Positions 11,048-37,100 of a stretch of 64,000 nt of DNA are shown in pieces (position 1 is the first letter of the stretch; every line of letters starts with the position of its first letter). Origin of the DNA: Gymnorhina tibicen (Eukaryota; Chordata; Aves; Passeriformes; Artamidae); assembly GCA_013399875.1 (NCBI GenBank), contig VXAZ01009309.1, positions 1,718,386-1,782,385 of the forward strand, read 5' to 3'. The notes beneath the pieces were generated by a model. It saw only the letters and a list, made by a program, of their open reading frames with translations. It was not told the DNA's origin and did not search any database. Both the position numbers and the translations under genes were made by a program.

Positions 11048-14000
11048 CTGCGCGGACTCTTCCTCACCTGCCCATGGCCCTACCAGCACCACTGCCCCTC
11101 AGCCGCTGACACAGTGCCCGGCCCACGGCAGCTGCCAGCAGTCCCGCGGGAGAAGCTCAGACCCAGCACTCTCAGTTCTTTCCATTGACCAGCGCCTCGC
11201 GTCCGCTCTGATTTCTCCAGCGACACTCTGTGTATGTGTGTGTTGAGTGCAGAGTTACATTTTACACTTGTTTCTTGTGGACTTGTAGAATGACCGTGAG
11301 TCTCTCCAAGGCAGTGCCAGACACAGTCAAAACTGGTGACTCTACTGTGCTTGCAAGTCTTGCTCCCAAACCCATGGGAATATGAACAACCCGGAACACG
11401 CTGAGTCTCGGAGGGGTCGATGATCACCTCTGAGCACAAAGGAAGGAGGAATTTATGTGGTTTGGCCTGATTCTCTTTTTGCACCAGTGAAGCAGTTCCT
11501 GGACATCCCTCCTTCTTTCCACTCGCATGTGTGAAATCTGAAATTGGCTTTTTGGCTCAGCAACTTGATATCTAGACAGACCTTCCTGAACCAAACTCGC
11601 AGGTAGCTGAGACTCCACTGAGTGGAAAACATGATGCCAGCTGGAAATAGGCAGTTTTTCTTCCTCCTCAAAGTGCTTTAGAACCACATGTCCTTTGATC
11701 ACTCAAAGGTAAGTAAATCTTAGTGTTTTTCCCCCCATTTTATAGGAGGGGAAGCAGAGATGTCCTAAACTGAGAGGAACCATGAGGGTTGGTGGCAGAG
11801 CCAGGTTTAGCACCCTGAAGTTTTTGATTGCTGACTTGTTCTTAGAACACTGAATATCTCTCTCCTCTCACAGCCATCTGCCAAATGTTTTTTTTTTTAA
11901 AGTTTTTTACTCTTGTTCTTTATTAACAAGCTACTTTATTTCCTTGGAGTCATATTGGATCACAAATGGGTGATTTCAGAATGTACCTACAGAAAACTCT
12001 CAGACAATCCATACTCTGGGACTGGGAAACGCTCAATGGAAGGTGGCCATAAAGGTGTAGAAATGTTCTGCCCTGCTGTGGACTCAAGTTCAGTCAGTGG
12101 AAAGAGTTGGGTAGAAACTGGAGACCAGTTAAAAAGGTGAAAACCACAGCAAGGCCAGCAGGAACGGTTGCTAGCCAAGTGGACAGCAAGGGGATGGCAT
12201 CTTCCTTCCTCTGGCAGCATCGCTCCGATTCCCTCTGCCCTCCTGTTCTCCCTTGCTGGGGTACAGCCGTCGGTCCTGCCAGGCCCTGGGATGAGGGTGC
12301 ATCCCAGGAGAACTGCTGGGCTCACGGCAACAGCAAAGGAAGTGCTCAGCAGCCTGGCCCCAAGTCAGGAAAAGGACTCCAAAATGATCCTTCATTGATG
12401 GTAATAACGAAAAGTAAACAAGCGACCTCTGCCAGCCCTTCTCAGTTTGCACCGAGCCAAGAGCAGGTCTGTAACAAAACCTCTCTCCACGCAAGCACAC
12501 GGGCCTGTCCTGCTGGGAAGTGTCTGTGAGGCCGCTCTTCCAAGAATGTGAAAGCCTACCCTGAGCCACAGCTAGTGAGGGATATGACTGAACCGTGCCC
12601 GAGGAGCAGGAGTTGGGAATCCATCTGTTGCATAACTTGCTTTTAATTGGAGATGTAGATACGTGTGTTTTCCTCTCTGGGAGATCCTGGATCAATCCCT
12701 GACACGGGCCGGGTGAGCAGCCATCCCTCTGCTCCGGCCAGCCCCTATTGCACACGTGGGGAGCCTTCTCCTGCCCGTGTCCCTGAACTCCGTGTGACAC
12801 CAGCAGCCGGACACGTGGCTCCAGCTAAACCATGAGGAGCGCTCCGGGAATGGCGTGAGGAGATGGGGACGTCTGCTGAGGTGGCCACCGAGATCTCTTG
12901 GTTTGAGAAGTAACTGAGTACAAACACATTGCTATTGGTTGGAACAAATGCACACACGCTCTCTCTTCCGTGTGTATGTACGTATATTAAGAGAGTGATG
13001 GTACTACCTCGGACAGTTGGGCCAGTATCTGTCCGGTTGCAGCCAGCAGCTCTGTTCCCAGTTTAAAATGACATTTGAAAGGAGAGAGGGGAATTAAGAG
13101 AGGTCCACAAAATATTATTGTCACCTCCTGATGTTTGAGTGACCATTTCCAGAGTGTGAGCAGTGCCAAGGTGCTCCCGCACGCCTGACCTGACCGGAAC
13201 CATCGCCGCAGAGGCGTCCCCTCGGGGAGGGGACGGTCGCCAGTGGCTCCAGTTGCACCAGGTGCAGTCCTTTTTGTCCTTGTCCGTAGCAGTGAGGGAA
13301 GGATGGGTGTTCCCTCGGCTGGCTGTTGGGGAGTGTTTGTCACCACGGGTTGAGGTGGTTGCTGTGTCCACGTGCCAGCCTTCAGATGCTCGTGAGGGCC
13401 GGGGGTCACCGGGGCCTGACTTTGTTCTCCATTTGTGCTTGCACATCCTAATGACCATTTAGTTGTGGAATTAGTGCCTCGAAGGAATGGGTAGTTATTT
13501 CATTTAAGACTGAAGGAGAGACTTCAGGCTGTAACTTGCCCCAACATCCCACAGTCTCTGAAATTGCCCCAACTGATCTGTTGAGGGAGAAGAGGGTTTG
13601 ATGTGTTTCTCTCTTCTGTCTTGGCAATGCAATGAAAGGGAAACTATGAAATACATATCTGCTAAATACCAACTTGATCAGAAAAACCCCACTTGTGAAA
13701 TGTCCTGGATATCCAAAGGTTTGTAAGCGATACCACGGCAGGGCCGGAGTGCAAGGCAGGGGCCGAGGGAATGTAGGTGTTTCTCTCCAGGGACGTGGGC
13801 TCGCCACAGACTGTGCTTGGGGCACTTCCCCCCATAAGTAGCCAGGAGCAGCTTTGCTAATTCAGAAATCAGGCTCTGTTTATATTAAGCCCAAATTGTT
13901 TGCAAAAACTGGAAGCAATTCAGCTTGTGCAGTTTTAGAGCTAATTATGTGTATGGAAAATACTCAACTGTACCAAGAATGTAAGAAATCTTCTAATTTA

Positions 14001-14715
14001 TTCAATACATTGTTTCACAACATATTTCACACTGACTGTTGCCACTGAACCAAACCTTATCTCAGGTCATTTGCATTCATCTCCTGTCTGTGGATTAAAA
14101 AAAAAAATAAAATTAAAGTCATTCTCATTTTCTTAGTTTATTCAGTAATTGCCAGATGGGTTCTGGTGCAGCAATGCAGACTCCACGCACTAAACTTTTC
14201 CAGTTGCTATTTACAAACCCTTTTGCAGACAGAACCCGCTGAAGACAGCCAGCAAAAGGCTCTTCACTCCAGTTTAACAAGGTAACTAACAGGGCTTGGC
14301 TCTGGAAGTGGGATGGTTTAAGGTTTTATCACCTGTGCTTTTTCCTGGCTCACGCTGGTTAACCCAATGCCCGAGCTAAAGGTGCTTACACAACTCACTC
14401 GTTGGGATGGGGGGTGGGAACCAATCCTGCACTACTATCAGTGATTTATCTGTAGGATGCCAACTAAACACCAGTTTTGTTTCATCTTGCCAATCATTTT
14501 GTTGTAGCATGTTGCAATTCTGCATGTCTTGGCTACAATGGTTAAAAATTTTTTTCTCTGAATGAGTGGACAGTCAAGACTAATATTTATTTTAAAAAAG
14601 TAAAACAAAATTGTAAGCACTTTTTGTAAAACCAATGTCTGTTTTGTTACATACTTTTAATGTTGTGCTTTGTAAATGTCTTATTTGTGTAATAAATAAA
14701 GTTAATGCAAGTAGA
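11048..14715 (+). other. LHX6: Probable LHX6 3' UTR
   Basis: No coding exon follows the stop. The sequence becomes AT-rich towards 13850-14700, as long 3' UTRs do, and ends with overlapping poly(A) signals at 14691-14700. A possible earlier poly(A) signal lies near 14106. The end is inferred from the signals, so a shorter UTR with intergenic DNA after it is possible. Confidence 0.5.
14691..14700 (+). terminator. LHX6: LHX6 polyadenylation signal (tandem AATAAA)
   Basis: AATAAATAAA gives two overlapping canonical hexamers after a T-rich stretch with TGTGTAA. It is the last strong + strand signal before the convergent MORN5 3' end at 15.29 kb. Confidence 0.6.
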
Positions 14716-15291
14716 AGTGCTGGCACTTACATCCAGAAAATGATGTAATTCCATTTTATTTTATTTTTAAATACTTTCTGGCTTACTAATCAAGCAGCAA
14801 CCCACCCAGTTTTCCCCTTTTATTATTTTGTTAAACTCTGGCTTCAGGAGAGTTCAACAAACGTTCGTAGTAAATGGATATAATTTCCTAGTTAGCAAAC
14901 CAGTCATTAAAGAATACCTCTGGTGTACATTATTACAATGATCAATCAATATCAAAGTACTGAGCAAAAAGAGAGGAAAGGAATTCACCAGGACAGCTAA
15001 CTAAAATCTGGGAAAATAATGTTGATTAAGATGGATTTGAATGACTTCAACACCGAATCTGAGGCACCCTTTTTAACAAATTGTTTTCAGGCTTAATAAT
15101 GTTTATACATGCTACACTGCACACCTCTCAGGAATATTATTGTGAGTACAGTCGGCTTTTTTGCCGTGGCTTTTGCTCAGCATGACTGATTAAATGATTA
15201 TTTCCATTTTTGTTTGTGCTGACAAAGATGACAGAAAGATTATATTCCTGTCGAGGGAAAGGGTGAGACAAATCCACGAGGACAAATTGCG

Positions 15292-15297
15292 TTTATT
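15292..15297 (-). terminator. MORN5: MORN5 polyadenylation signal
   Basis: TTTATT on the + strand reads AATAAA on the - strand, 34 nt past the MORN5 stop codon. This implies a very short 3' UTR, with cleavage near 15275. LHX6 and MORN5 would therefore converge with only about 0.6 kb between their ends. Confidence 0.65.
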
Positions 15298-15331
15298 GTG
15301 AATCAGAGTACCTGCTTTGCTGGAATATTGT

Positions 15332-28249
<12,918 letters not shown>

Positions 28250-28329
28250 CTGGAGGAGATGGAGAGGGTGGGTGGTGGCAACCCCGCGCCCCCCGGCGCC
28301 CCCCGGCCCCACCATTCCCCCGCCACCCT

Positions 28330-28566
28330 NNNNNNNNNNNNNNNNNNNNNNNNNNNNNNNNNNNNNNNNNNNNNNNNNNNNNNNNNNNNNNNNNNNNNNN
28401 NNNNNNNNNNNNNNNNNNNNNNNNNNNNNNNNNNNNNNNNNNNNNNNNNNNNNNNNNNNNNNNNNNNNNNNNNNNNNNNNNNNNNNNNNNNNNNNNNNNN
28501 NNNNNNNNNNNNNNNNNNNNNNNNNNNNNNNNNNNNNNNNNNNNNNNNNNNNNNNNNNNNNNNNNN
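28330..28566. other. Assembly gap (237 Ns)
   Basis: A run of N inside a CpG island, a common drop-out in short-read bird assemblies. The first coding exon of MORN5 (start Met and about 15 residues) and its 5' UTR probably lie here, along with the shared promoter core. Confidence 0.95.
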
Positions 28567-28648
28567 CGCCGCCGCCGTGGCCCCGCCCCCCCGCGGCGGC
28601 GCGTGCGCAGTGCGGCGCGGGCGCTGAGGGCGCTCAAGGAGAGCCGCC

Positions 28649-28699
28649 ATGCCCGGGGTGCTGCGGGTGCCCTCGCTCGAGGAGCTCGATGTGCAGGAG
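28649..28699 (+). CDS. NDUFA8: NDUFA8 exon 1 (coding part)
   Basis: Start ATG at 28649-28651 in a strong Kozak context. 17 codons, [17 protein letters not shown], then a GTGAGT donor at 28700. Confidence 0.97.
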
Positions 28700-31010
28700 G
28701 TGAGTGCGTGAGGGGCAGCGGGACCTTTTCCGCCTCGCCCTGCTTTCCCCGCCCGCCCTCACGGCCGCTCTGCCCCGCCGCAGGTGACGGTGAGCTCGTC
28801 CGTGCTGAAGGCCGCGGCGCACCACTACGGCTCGCAGTGCGACCGGCCCAACAAGGAGTTCATGCTGTGCCGCTGGGAGGAGAAGGACCCGCGCAAGTGC
28901 CTGAGGGAGGGCCGGCAGGTGAACCAGTGCGCCATCGAGTTCTTCAGGTGAGCGTCCACCGGCCGGGACACGCCGGCGGAGCCCCACGGGCCTGGAGGTG
29001 ACGGTGCTGCGGGCCCTTGCCCGGCAGTGTCATTCGAGCGCTGGCGGTCACTCGTTCCACCTCTGCTCTGGAGACAGGCTGGGAGAGCTGCGGGTGTTCA
29101 GCCTGGGGAGGAGGAGGCCTCCGGGGTGACCTTAGTGCAGCTTTCAGTACCAGAAGGGGCTACAAGAGAGGGCCTTGTGACACAGGTATGGAGTGACCGC
29201 ATAAGGGGGGATGGCTTCACACTGACGGAGGGCAGGTTTAGATTAGGTATTAGGAAGAAATCTTGCCCTGTGAGGGTGGTGAGGCCCTGGCACAGGTTGC
29301 CCAGAGAAGCTGTGGCTGCTCCATCCCTGGAAGTGTCCAAGGCCAGGTTGGATGGGGCTTGGAGCAACCTGGGATAGTGGAAGGTGTCCCTGCCCGTGGC
29401 AGGGGGTGGAACCAGATGAACTTTAAGGTTCCTGCCAATCCAAACTATTCTGTAATTCCATGATTCTATTTAAAAATGCTGCCACCATGATGGCCTTCAA
29501 AACTTTTATACTTGCTTCTTAAACTTTTAACTCTTGGGGATAGAGGCCATGTGTTTTGTCTTGCTTATTTATACATGAATTTATTCTGTCATTTGAAGCT
29601 TGGTAGCCCTTGTTTCAGAGCAAGTGGCCCGGGTTTTTGTTGGGAACTGAGGGCACTGGTGTGAGGCTGCTGCACCTTGCAGCTGTGTTATGAATTCCAG
29701 GAAACCAACCTGAGCACTGCATTATCTGTCCTCCCTGTCTCACAGGTGAACTACTGAGAAAGCTTGAGCAGGTGCACCACCTGCCTCTCCTGACCAAACA
29801 TGTAGATCCAAGGCATATGCCAGTACTGCTAGTAAAGGACCTGATTTGATTACCTCGAGGCATGTCCACCTCCAGTGTAGCAGCTGAAACCTCTGTTCTA
29901 AGAATGGCTTCTTGAGCTTTAGACACAAAATGATTTGGAAGCACTAGAGCACCATATAATGTAACTAAATTGTTTGGCAAAACAAAGATATCCTATGCAG
30001 GAGCTGTGAACATCTACCCAGCAAAAATATATCAGTTAAGTTATTGCTGTCATTAATTATAGCTGCAGTGACAGAAATTTCACGGGTATTTGTATCAAGT
30101 ACTGACTTGACCGAAGGTTTAGATGTTCCTGAGAACTTAAAGCTGCAAAACCCGCTTTACCCCGAGCTGAGGCTGGAATGAGCGAGAGAGAAGAGCGCTG
30201 GGTGGTGGTTGCTGAGGGGTTTGTGCCTGTGCTGTCCCCAGGCGCATCCGGACGCACTGTGCCGAGCCCTTCACCGCGTACTGGACGTGCATCGACTACA
30301 CCAACCAGCAGGAGCTGCGCCGCTGCCGCAAGCAGCAGGCGGCCTTCGACTCCTGCGTGCTGGACAAGCTGGGCTGGGTGAGACCCAACCTGGGAGACCT
30401 CTCCAAGGTAACTTCTTACCCTTCGGGGCAGACAGGCGGATCCTGCTCTCCCTCCGTATGCGCGTTTTGTCCAGACCAGGTCTCCAGCGTCTCTTGGTCA
30501 GGTGGTGATTCGTGAACTCGGCACTGGAAGTTTGTGGGATCATAGAACTCAAGACTGGCAGCGTTTTCCAGGGGTTGCTTTTCCAGAAGACTTGCGCTTT
30601 TCTTAGACAATGAAACTCTTGCTTTTTGCTTTTCCTGGTGTAGAGACTTTTCCTTTAGGAATGAAGCTCATACTCACATGGAGCTACTCTGTAGTTGTGA
30701 TGAAACACCCCTCCCTTCCCTTTTCTTAGAAGTATTGAGGAGCTCTCATCAGCTGAACAATGTGTCCTTAGTATTGTTTGGTTCTTCTTGGTAGTTCTTC
30801 CTTGAAGTTCTGACTCAACCTGGCTATTAAATGCTGTGAGAAGCTGTATCACTTCTTTGCATTTCTTTCCAGGTTACGAAGGTGAAGACAGACCGTCCTC
30901 TGCCTGAGAATGTCTATCACTCTAGACCCAGACCAGAGCCAAATGCACCCACTGAAGGGGAGCTGAAGCCCTCTCCCCTTGGCAGCAGGCTCTTTTTCTG
31001 GTCCTGGTGA
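28649..31010 (+). CDS. NDUFA8: NDUFA8, mitochondrial complex I accessory subunit
   Basis: NDUFA8 is an accessory subunit of respiratory complex I on the intermembrane-space face, oxidised and trapped by the MIA40 import route (family knowledge). Four exons (28649-28699, 28784-28947, 30242-30407, 30873-31010) join in phase to 172 aa, the human length. Four C-X9-C pairs are complete: Cys36/46, 56/66, 78/88 and 100/110, the quadruple CX9C signature. The N-terminus [15 protein letters not shown] and the C-terminal [14 protein letters not shown] also fit. The start is the first ATG, in a GCCGCCATG Kozak context. It is head to head with MORN5. Intron 2 carries a CR1 fragment. Confidence 0.98.
28784..28947 (+). 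CDS. NDUFA8: NDUFA8 exon 2, first CX9C pair set
   Basis: Acceptor CCGCCGCAG, donor GT at 28948. It carries [11 protein letters not shown] and [11 protein letters not shown], two CX9C motifs forming the first CHCH hairpin. 164 nt, ending in two bases of an Arg codon. Confidence 0.97.
29057..29469 (+). mobile_element. CR1 LINE fragment (3' part, sense)
   Basis: It lies in NDUFA8 intron 2. It shows the CR1 landmarks in order: gagacaggctgggagagctg, ttcagcctggggaggagga, a block resembling 'ggtttagattaggtattagg', 'cccagagaagctgtgg', and a final 'attccatgattctat' tail. It is 5'-truncated and diverged, as usual for avian CR1. It strongly supports a bird (or other sauropsid) source. Confidence 0.9.
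29470..30241. other. Rest of NDUFA8 intron 2
   Basis: AT-rich unique sequence after the CR1 tail. No gene or other repeat recognised. Confidence 0.6.
30242..30407 (+). CDS. NDUFA8: NDUFA8 exon 3, second CX9C pair set
   Basis: Acceptor GTCCCCAG, donor GT at 30408. It carries [11 protein letters not shown] and [11 protein letters not shown], the second CHCH hairpin, then [17 protein letters not shown]. 166 nt; the first base completes Arg. Confidence 0.97.
30408..30872. other. NDUFA8 intron 3
   Basis: 465 bp of unique sequence; nothing recognised beyond the splice signals. Confidence 0.6.
30873..31010 (+). CDS. NDUFA8: NDUFA8 exon 4 (C-terminus)
   Basis: Acceptor TTTCTTTCCAG. It encodes [20 protein letters not shown] through RLFFWSW, with stop TGA at 31008-31010. 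Confidence 0.96.
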   Translation, partial: VTKVKTDRPLPENVYHSRPRPEPNAPTEGELKPSPLGSRLFFWSW

Positions 31011-31096
31011 AGTGGGCAGGCTGTGCTGTGGCTCAAGTGCAGAGATGTGGCACTTGCACGTGTAAATTGTGTGGTGTGTGTTGGGTATTGCTAATA

Positions 31097-31102
31097 ATTA
31101 AA
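31097..31102 (+). terminator. NDUFA8: NDUFA8 polyadenylation signal (ATTAAA)
   Basis: ATTAAA 87 nt after the stop is the first poly(A)-type hexamer and fits the short 3' UTR usual for this gene. Confidence 0.65.
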
Positions 31103-31119
31103 GAGCCCCAAACCATTAC

Positions 31120-34100
31120 ATGGCTGAGCAGACTTCTTTAAACTCATAGCAACGAGAACAATGCATTTCCCTGTTTTGCTCAGAGCTCTCTGCAGTCACA
31201 CAGCCCTTGGGACCCTCTGGGCACCAGTAACGTCAGCTGGTTGATCATGATTACCAAGATTGTCTGTGATGTGTGCAAACGTAGTTCCAGTCTTTGACTG
31301 CTGTCCCATCAATCACAAACTGGCGTGAGACTTGATTTACGTACTGAGAACATCGCCTCATGGATCAAGGAAACTCTGGGAACAAACAAGTCATTAATGT
31401 CTTCCCTTAGGCTTGTAGCTGATAACTGTGCATTTTTTCCAAGGGACTCCTGTAGAGGTTTAACCTAAAATCTGTCTTGGAGCAAGGGGTTAGTGGAATC
31501 TGTGGCACTTGCTAGGTATGAGGGCAATGCTGTTTCTGCCAAAAAGATCCCTGTTGTGCTTCCAGCTGCTCATACAACATTGGTTAGTGACTTCCACTTT
31601 TTGGACTGTTCTGTTGGGGGAACACAAGGTACTTTATCAGAAAAATCATAGTAAATTTTTAACACCTTTCAGGAAAAATTTTCTCCTAAGGGATCTTGTT
31701 CCCCATAAAGCAGTGTAAGAAAGGAGCTTGTATTCTGTCTCAAGGCCCTGACTTAAAGGGTTTGGGGCAAAGCCTTCCCAATTTTTAACTGTGATGTTCT
31801 TTTTGATGGAGGAGTCAGTGAGCTTTTTAAAGTTCATCTTTTCTACAATATCTGAAAGTCATGTTTTTCATAGGAGTTGGAACTAGTCTTTCATTCACCA
31901 CCACCCAATAGCAAAAACCTTACTATAAAGGTCAGAAAAAATCCAATGAACTTGTTTTTTCAAGGCAATGTGCAGTTTAACTTGCTCTGGGTGAGATTGC
32001 CTCACCTGAACCATGGCAAAGAGTGGAGCTGTGCTCTGCTCTTTGAGTAGCCTGCTGGTAGTAGGATCTGAAGATTTACCATCTCCTTGTTTGAGGTAGG
32101 ATTAAACTGTAATGGTTCTATAGCTGCAGCATATGTTTCTGATCCATGGAGCTAGAGGGAAAATTGTATAACATTTATCTAAAAATAGCTCGTGCACTGT
32201 GTGGCTTCTGGGTTCTTGCTACTTTCTGCTGGGGTGCATTGACTGAAACTCAAAGCAGGTGCTATGTTTGCATTTTAATGTACATACCAGGCTGTCTTAG
32301 CAGCTCCTTGTCTACATCTGTGAGCTGGTGCTGCACCTTTGCAGTTTCTCCTTGCAGACCACGGCCACCAAGATCACCCTTCTCTGCAGACACTGAAATC
32401 AGGACAAGCTTGGGGTCTAATTACATTCAGCTGAGTGAGTGAAATGAGATTTGGCCGAGCAGAGGATAAATTGTTCTGGGATGTTAACACGTATCACATC
32501 AGATCTTTGCTGACCCACTCCAACAGTTGATCAGGAGTTTTTAGATCTTACAATGTTCTGCTAATAACTTATTATTATCAGCGTATTGTATGAACCATTG
32601 CACTGCTGAACATCTGCTTTGGAATAAACAGGCCTGGGCAATCCAGCCCCTAATCACAGTTAAAGAGTATTTTTTCCCATTAGATTGCTTGTGAAAAGAA
32701 GGACATGCGTAAGTAGTGGGGCAAATTTTTTCTACAGCCTGATAGGAACCCCACCCTTAAGTTGGCTAGTACTGTAAGCAAAAAAATAATAGTGATTTAT
32801 GCTGAAGCCTCAAAGGTTTAAGATTGTTCATCTGTTTCTTGACAGCTGAATCTACAGCCTCTTGGGTCAGAGGTGGGGGATCCAGTAATGATGCACCGAT
32901 CATGGTTTAAATGTCAGAATTAACTGTCTGCTGGCCTGGATTCCCTCTTCAGTTTCAAGCAGGAGCGAGCAGGTGAAAGTACGAAAGAGATCAGCAGAGG
33001 AGGACAATGAAATGATAAAGTCAGGTAGAATTCAGCTTACTCTGAGCATTTCCTTCATTAACCTCTCTGAGATAATTGTTTCTTGTCTTTATCTCTTGGC
33101 TAAATCTCTATGGAAAAGTGTTGCCAGAGGCTTTTCGTGGTGCTTTGGACAGTGCCTGAATGCAGCTATTTCTGCTCAAAATCCCGTGGCTTTACTCAAA
33201 CCTAGATGCCCCTTTGGAGCTGTAATGGGAACTAGAACAAGCGGATGTCAAGATTGAGTAAAGACCATAAAAGTATTTTCAAGGAATGTGTCTTGACAAT
33301 TTTTTGGCAGTTGGACGGCAGACAAAGATTCAACACAGGTATTTCCCCGGCCCTGTGAGAAGTGTTATTTGTTATGCTGTGGGCTCTCAGCTTTGCCAGA
33401 GTTCCCAATCACATGTTCAATTAACAAAATGTTAAGCCAGTGTTGTAGCTTGTCCCACCGTGGGTCAAATTAAGCAGAACCTGCTCCATTCTTTCAGACT
33501 ATGGATGGGAAGAATAAAATCTGAGCGTAATTTCAAATCTCAGTAACGTGGGACTGTGCATTTCCGGTGCAGCAGACTTGCATGGCAGTAGCACAACAGC
33601 ATATTTCTGATGAGAAAGTTTCTCTCCAAAACATCTGGCAGTTAGAGATGCCCTGGTTTCAAATGGTTCTGCTCAGTTCAGGACTGTGCAATCCTTTTGA
33701 AGCTCTCTGTGTGCTCTTGTATTGGAAGAGTTTACAAGTCAGAATCCATCTGGGCAGTAACAGGAGATTTCAGACTCCCTCTTGTGGCTGCGTTAAGCTG
33801 ATTTTGGGCATCTCTCTGAAGATTTTGCCATTGTGAAAATCCAAAGGCTACTTAAATATAGAAACTTGATTAGATCTTTTGTCTTTGCTATAAAATTCAT
33901 GTTGTCTCAACTTTATTTTTCCTACATATGAAAACTCTTGAGTATGAAGGGAGAAGAGGAAGAAAAATGGTTTGAAAACATTCTGATTGCATCAGTCACA
34001 TTTGATGCGGTTTATGGAAGTTAAGGTAGAGTTGAATTAGATGGAAGTGGTTGGGAAGTCACAGTGTACATTGTAATTCCTTCTCTGAATCCAGAAAGGA

Positions 34101-37100
34101 GATGACCCTGATGCTGCAGAGAGCAGGATGGTTCTGCACCTGTGGAGATGGTGTGAAACGTGTGGTACAGGCAAGGAGGGAGAGCAGGTTAATTGCAATA
34201 TTTACCTTTGTATCAAAGCACATTATTTCTCTTTGTTAGGAACAGACACGGCCTCACCAAGTGGTCTTAATAATGTTAATAATTCTGTTAATAATTTTCT
34301 GTTTTTTCTTGTGAGCCCTTCTACCTGGGGACTTGATCAGAATCTAAGACACCTTCTGCGTGGCTGAGCATGGTGCAAGTAGTACTTTGGCAAAGGGAGG
34401 GGGGCTGAGAAAACAGAGCACAGCAAACTAGAAGCAAATAGTCCGTGGTGTGAGTTTGGCTTTAAAGCAGTACATCAGCACTGCAAGCAGAAGCAGATGC
34501 TGGAGGAGGGGTGGCTCCTAGACCCCCAAGGCGGGGCAGCAACAGCTCATTCGCTGGTGCAGGAGTTATTCCTGGCCTTGGTTTCTGCTTCAGCAAATTT
34601 CTTCACTCCCACGTGCTGCCAGAGCCTTGGCAAGCCCCACACAGGCATGGTGCAGGTTCCTCTGTGCTTGGCCAGGGCAGGCAGCGAGGGAGGAGAGCCC
34701 CATTCCCCTGTGCCCCAAGGCTGCCTGGCTGTGGAGAGCTGCTCCAGGCTGTCCCAGGGCTGGGGCACAAGCAGAAGCTGCTGGGACACAAAGAGTTTTG
34801 CTGTACCTGATATATCCAGGAATAGGGCTCAAAGAAAAGAAGAGGGCATTTGATGGGGTAAAAGCTCTTTTACTTTGCCTGCATCCCAAGCATTTCCCCA
34901 TTGCTGCTGCCTGAGAAATAGCTTAGATCACGTTTGTCTGTTGCTGGTGCCTGAACAAAAGGATTCCAACCTGCAAGTTCCTGTGCTCTTGGCTGGGCTT
35001 GGCAAGTGCAGGTGGTTAAAGGGAGTGTTTGGTTCACACTGTGTTCTGCAGCACAAAATGGCAAACAGCTTTTGCACTTTTGATAGGATTTAAATTAATT
35101 TCTCGCTTCTCACCAGGCTAAATGAGGGCTGGGAAGAATGGCCATGCCTGTTGCTTTGTTAAGCTCGGCTTTGGCTCCAATTCTGGCACCAAGAAAGGAA
35201 ACAAAATACAGGGAAGGGGAGCTCTATGAAAGAGCTGTGGGTCTGCTCCTAAGTTGATAGGTTAAACCGCACAAAACCCTGAATCTGAGGCATTGCTCTA
35301 ATATTTGTAAAATCAGCATGGCAGCTCTGTTAAGGGCTATGAGTCACCCTGAGGGTGGTTCAGCTCTTTATGAGTAGTAGCACAGCCTTCTGCTTCCATG
35401 CAAACGGGAGCGAGGATTTTAATGGAGTCAGAATTACCTCTTTGGTTAGAGCGCCGTCTGACCTCTGCTTTGTTCTCGCTGCCTCCCGTGTGCAGCTGTG
35501 CCGAGACAGGGCCCTGAACCAGCTTTGGGAGAAAAGGGTTGGGTGGAGCCCCTAAATGTGGGGTCAGTGCAACCCTCTGCCCCTGCCGCCCTTCCCGTGC
35601 CCAGCCGGGGCTCTCTCCAGGCTCTGCCGCTCGGCTCCTTGGGCTGCTCCCGAGGGCCGGGGCGCTCAGGTGTGGCCGCCTGGGCTGTGGCTCTCAGGAA
35701 GCCGCTGACAGCGGGGCTGACCCGGCCATGTGCGCACGGCGGGAGGCTCTGCCCGTCCCCAGGCGCGGCCTCAGGCGCTCGTGGCCAGCCTGCGCTGCAG
35801 GCTAAACAGAGGAAGGTGAGGGTCAGCCGCCGAGAGCTCTGCCCAAGGCTCAGGAAGCACATTTTGGCAGAGGAAAGAAATACAATACAAGCAGGGAGGG
35901 AAACTCGACTTCCATCCAACCCCCTCCAAGAAGCTTTTGGCTCCCTACAGCTGCTGGAGTCTTTACTACCAGTTACTGGGCTCTTTATTTTTACAGGCTT
36001 TCATGTGTTTGTTTTCTGTCTCTTACACCAGTGTTGCAGAGGGGACAGAGCAGAACAGGAGCAGTGGGGACTGGAGGGTACAGCCCTGCACAGGGGGCAG
36101 CTTCCCTTTCCTGCCTGTCACTATCTCATTGTGCGGCCTTGGGGCACTGTCACTTCCCTCTCTGCCCTGGTTCCTCTGCGATGGGGTGGTTCCACCCAAC
36201 ACAGCTCTCTGCTTGTTTACTGTCTTTGTCTTTGTGAAGTGCCTTAGAGGAGTCTTGGGGGAAGCTCTGCCTGGGCAGGGCAAGCACAGCCCCTGGCCCA
36301 GTGCTGTTCTCCTTCCCCAGAGCAGCAGGAGCCGCACAGTGACGGGCTGCAGGTGGGCAGAGAAGCGGCTGTCACCTGCCCCAGAGCCTCTGCCCTCTGT
36401 GAGCGCCCAGCTCTGTGACTGGGGAGGCAGCTGGAGACCTTGCTGCAGGGTGGAAGATGAGAAATGTCTCTCTGAGCGGTCTTGGAGGGGTATTTCCCAA
36501 TTCTGAACTTCTCCTGCCTTTCAGAGATCACAATGGCAGCACCCTGCCTTCCGCTCGGAGCCGTCCTTTGCCGGTGCTGGGAATGGCTGCGTGCAGGGAG
36601 CCAAGGAGCAGGGGAGGAGGTCGCAGGAGAGACAGTCCCCGAACACATGTAGCATCCAGTCCTTGCACGCCCCTCTCTGCTCTCCATCACCGCTTCCTCA
36701 GAGCCTTTGTTTCTTCTAACCATGAGTGAAACCAGTTGTGGGAGGTTGTGCTCAGGCATGACATAATCTGAGTCTGGGACTCCACTGGAGGAATCCTTTT
36801 GAAGATTTACTAGTCTGGCTAATTACAATAAAACTATGAAGGTGCTGTGCTCTAAATCATCAGCAATTAATAAGTGGACGTTTCTGCTTTCTTGTGCCTT
36901 TTGCTAGGACACAAACCAGAGCGATTCTGGCTACATCAGTGGTGTTTTCTTTCAGGAGGGTCTGTCAGAGGCGCATTAACGTGTTCACAGAGCCATTGTC
37001 CATCTCTGGTTTTGGCAGCAGATAATTTAATTAAAAAGATGTCACTTCCTTGCTCCTTTCTCTGTGCGTTGCCTTTCTGTGTTTGTTTCAGCTTGAGCAG

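Noticed and set aside
35498..36247. 249-codon + strand open frame
   Set aside because: GC-rich, no domain, no homologue recognised, overlapped by open frames in other phases and on the other strand. No splice or promoter support.
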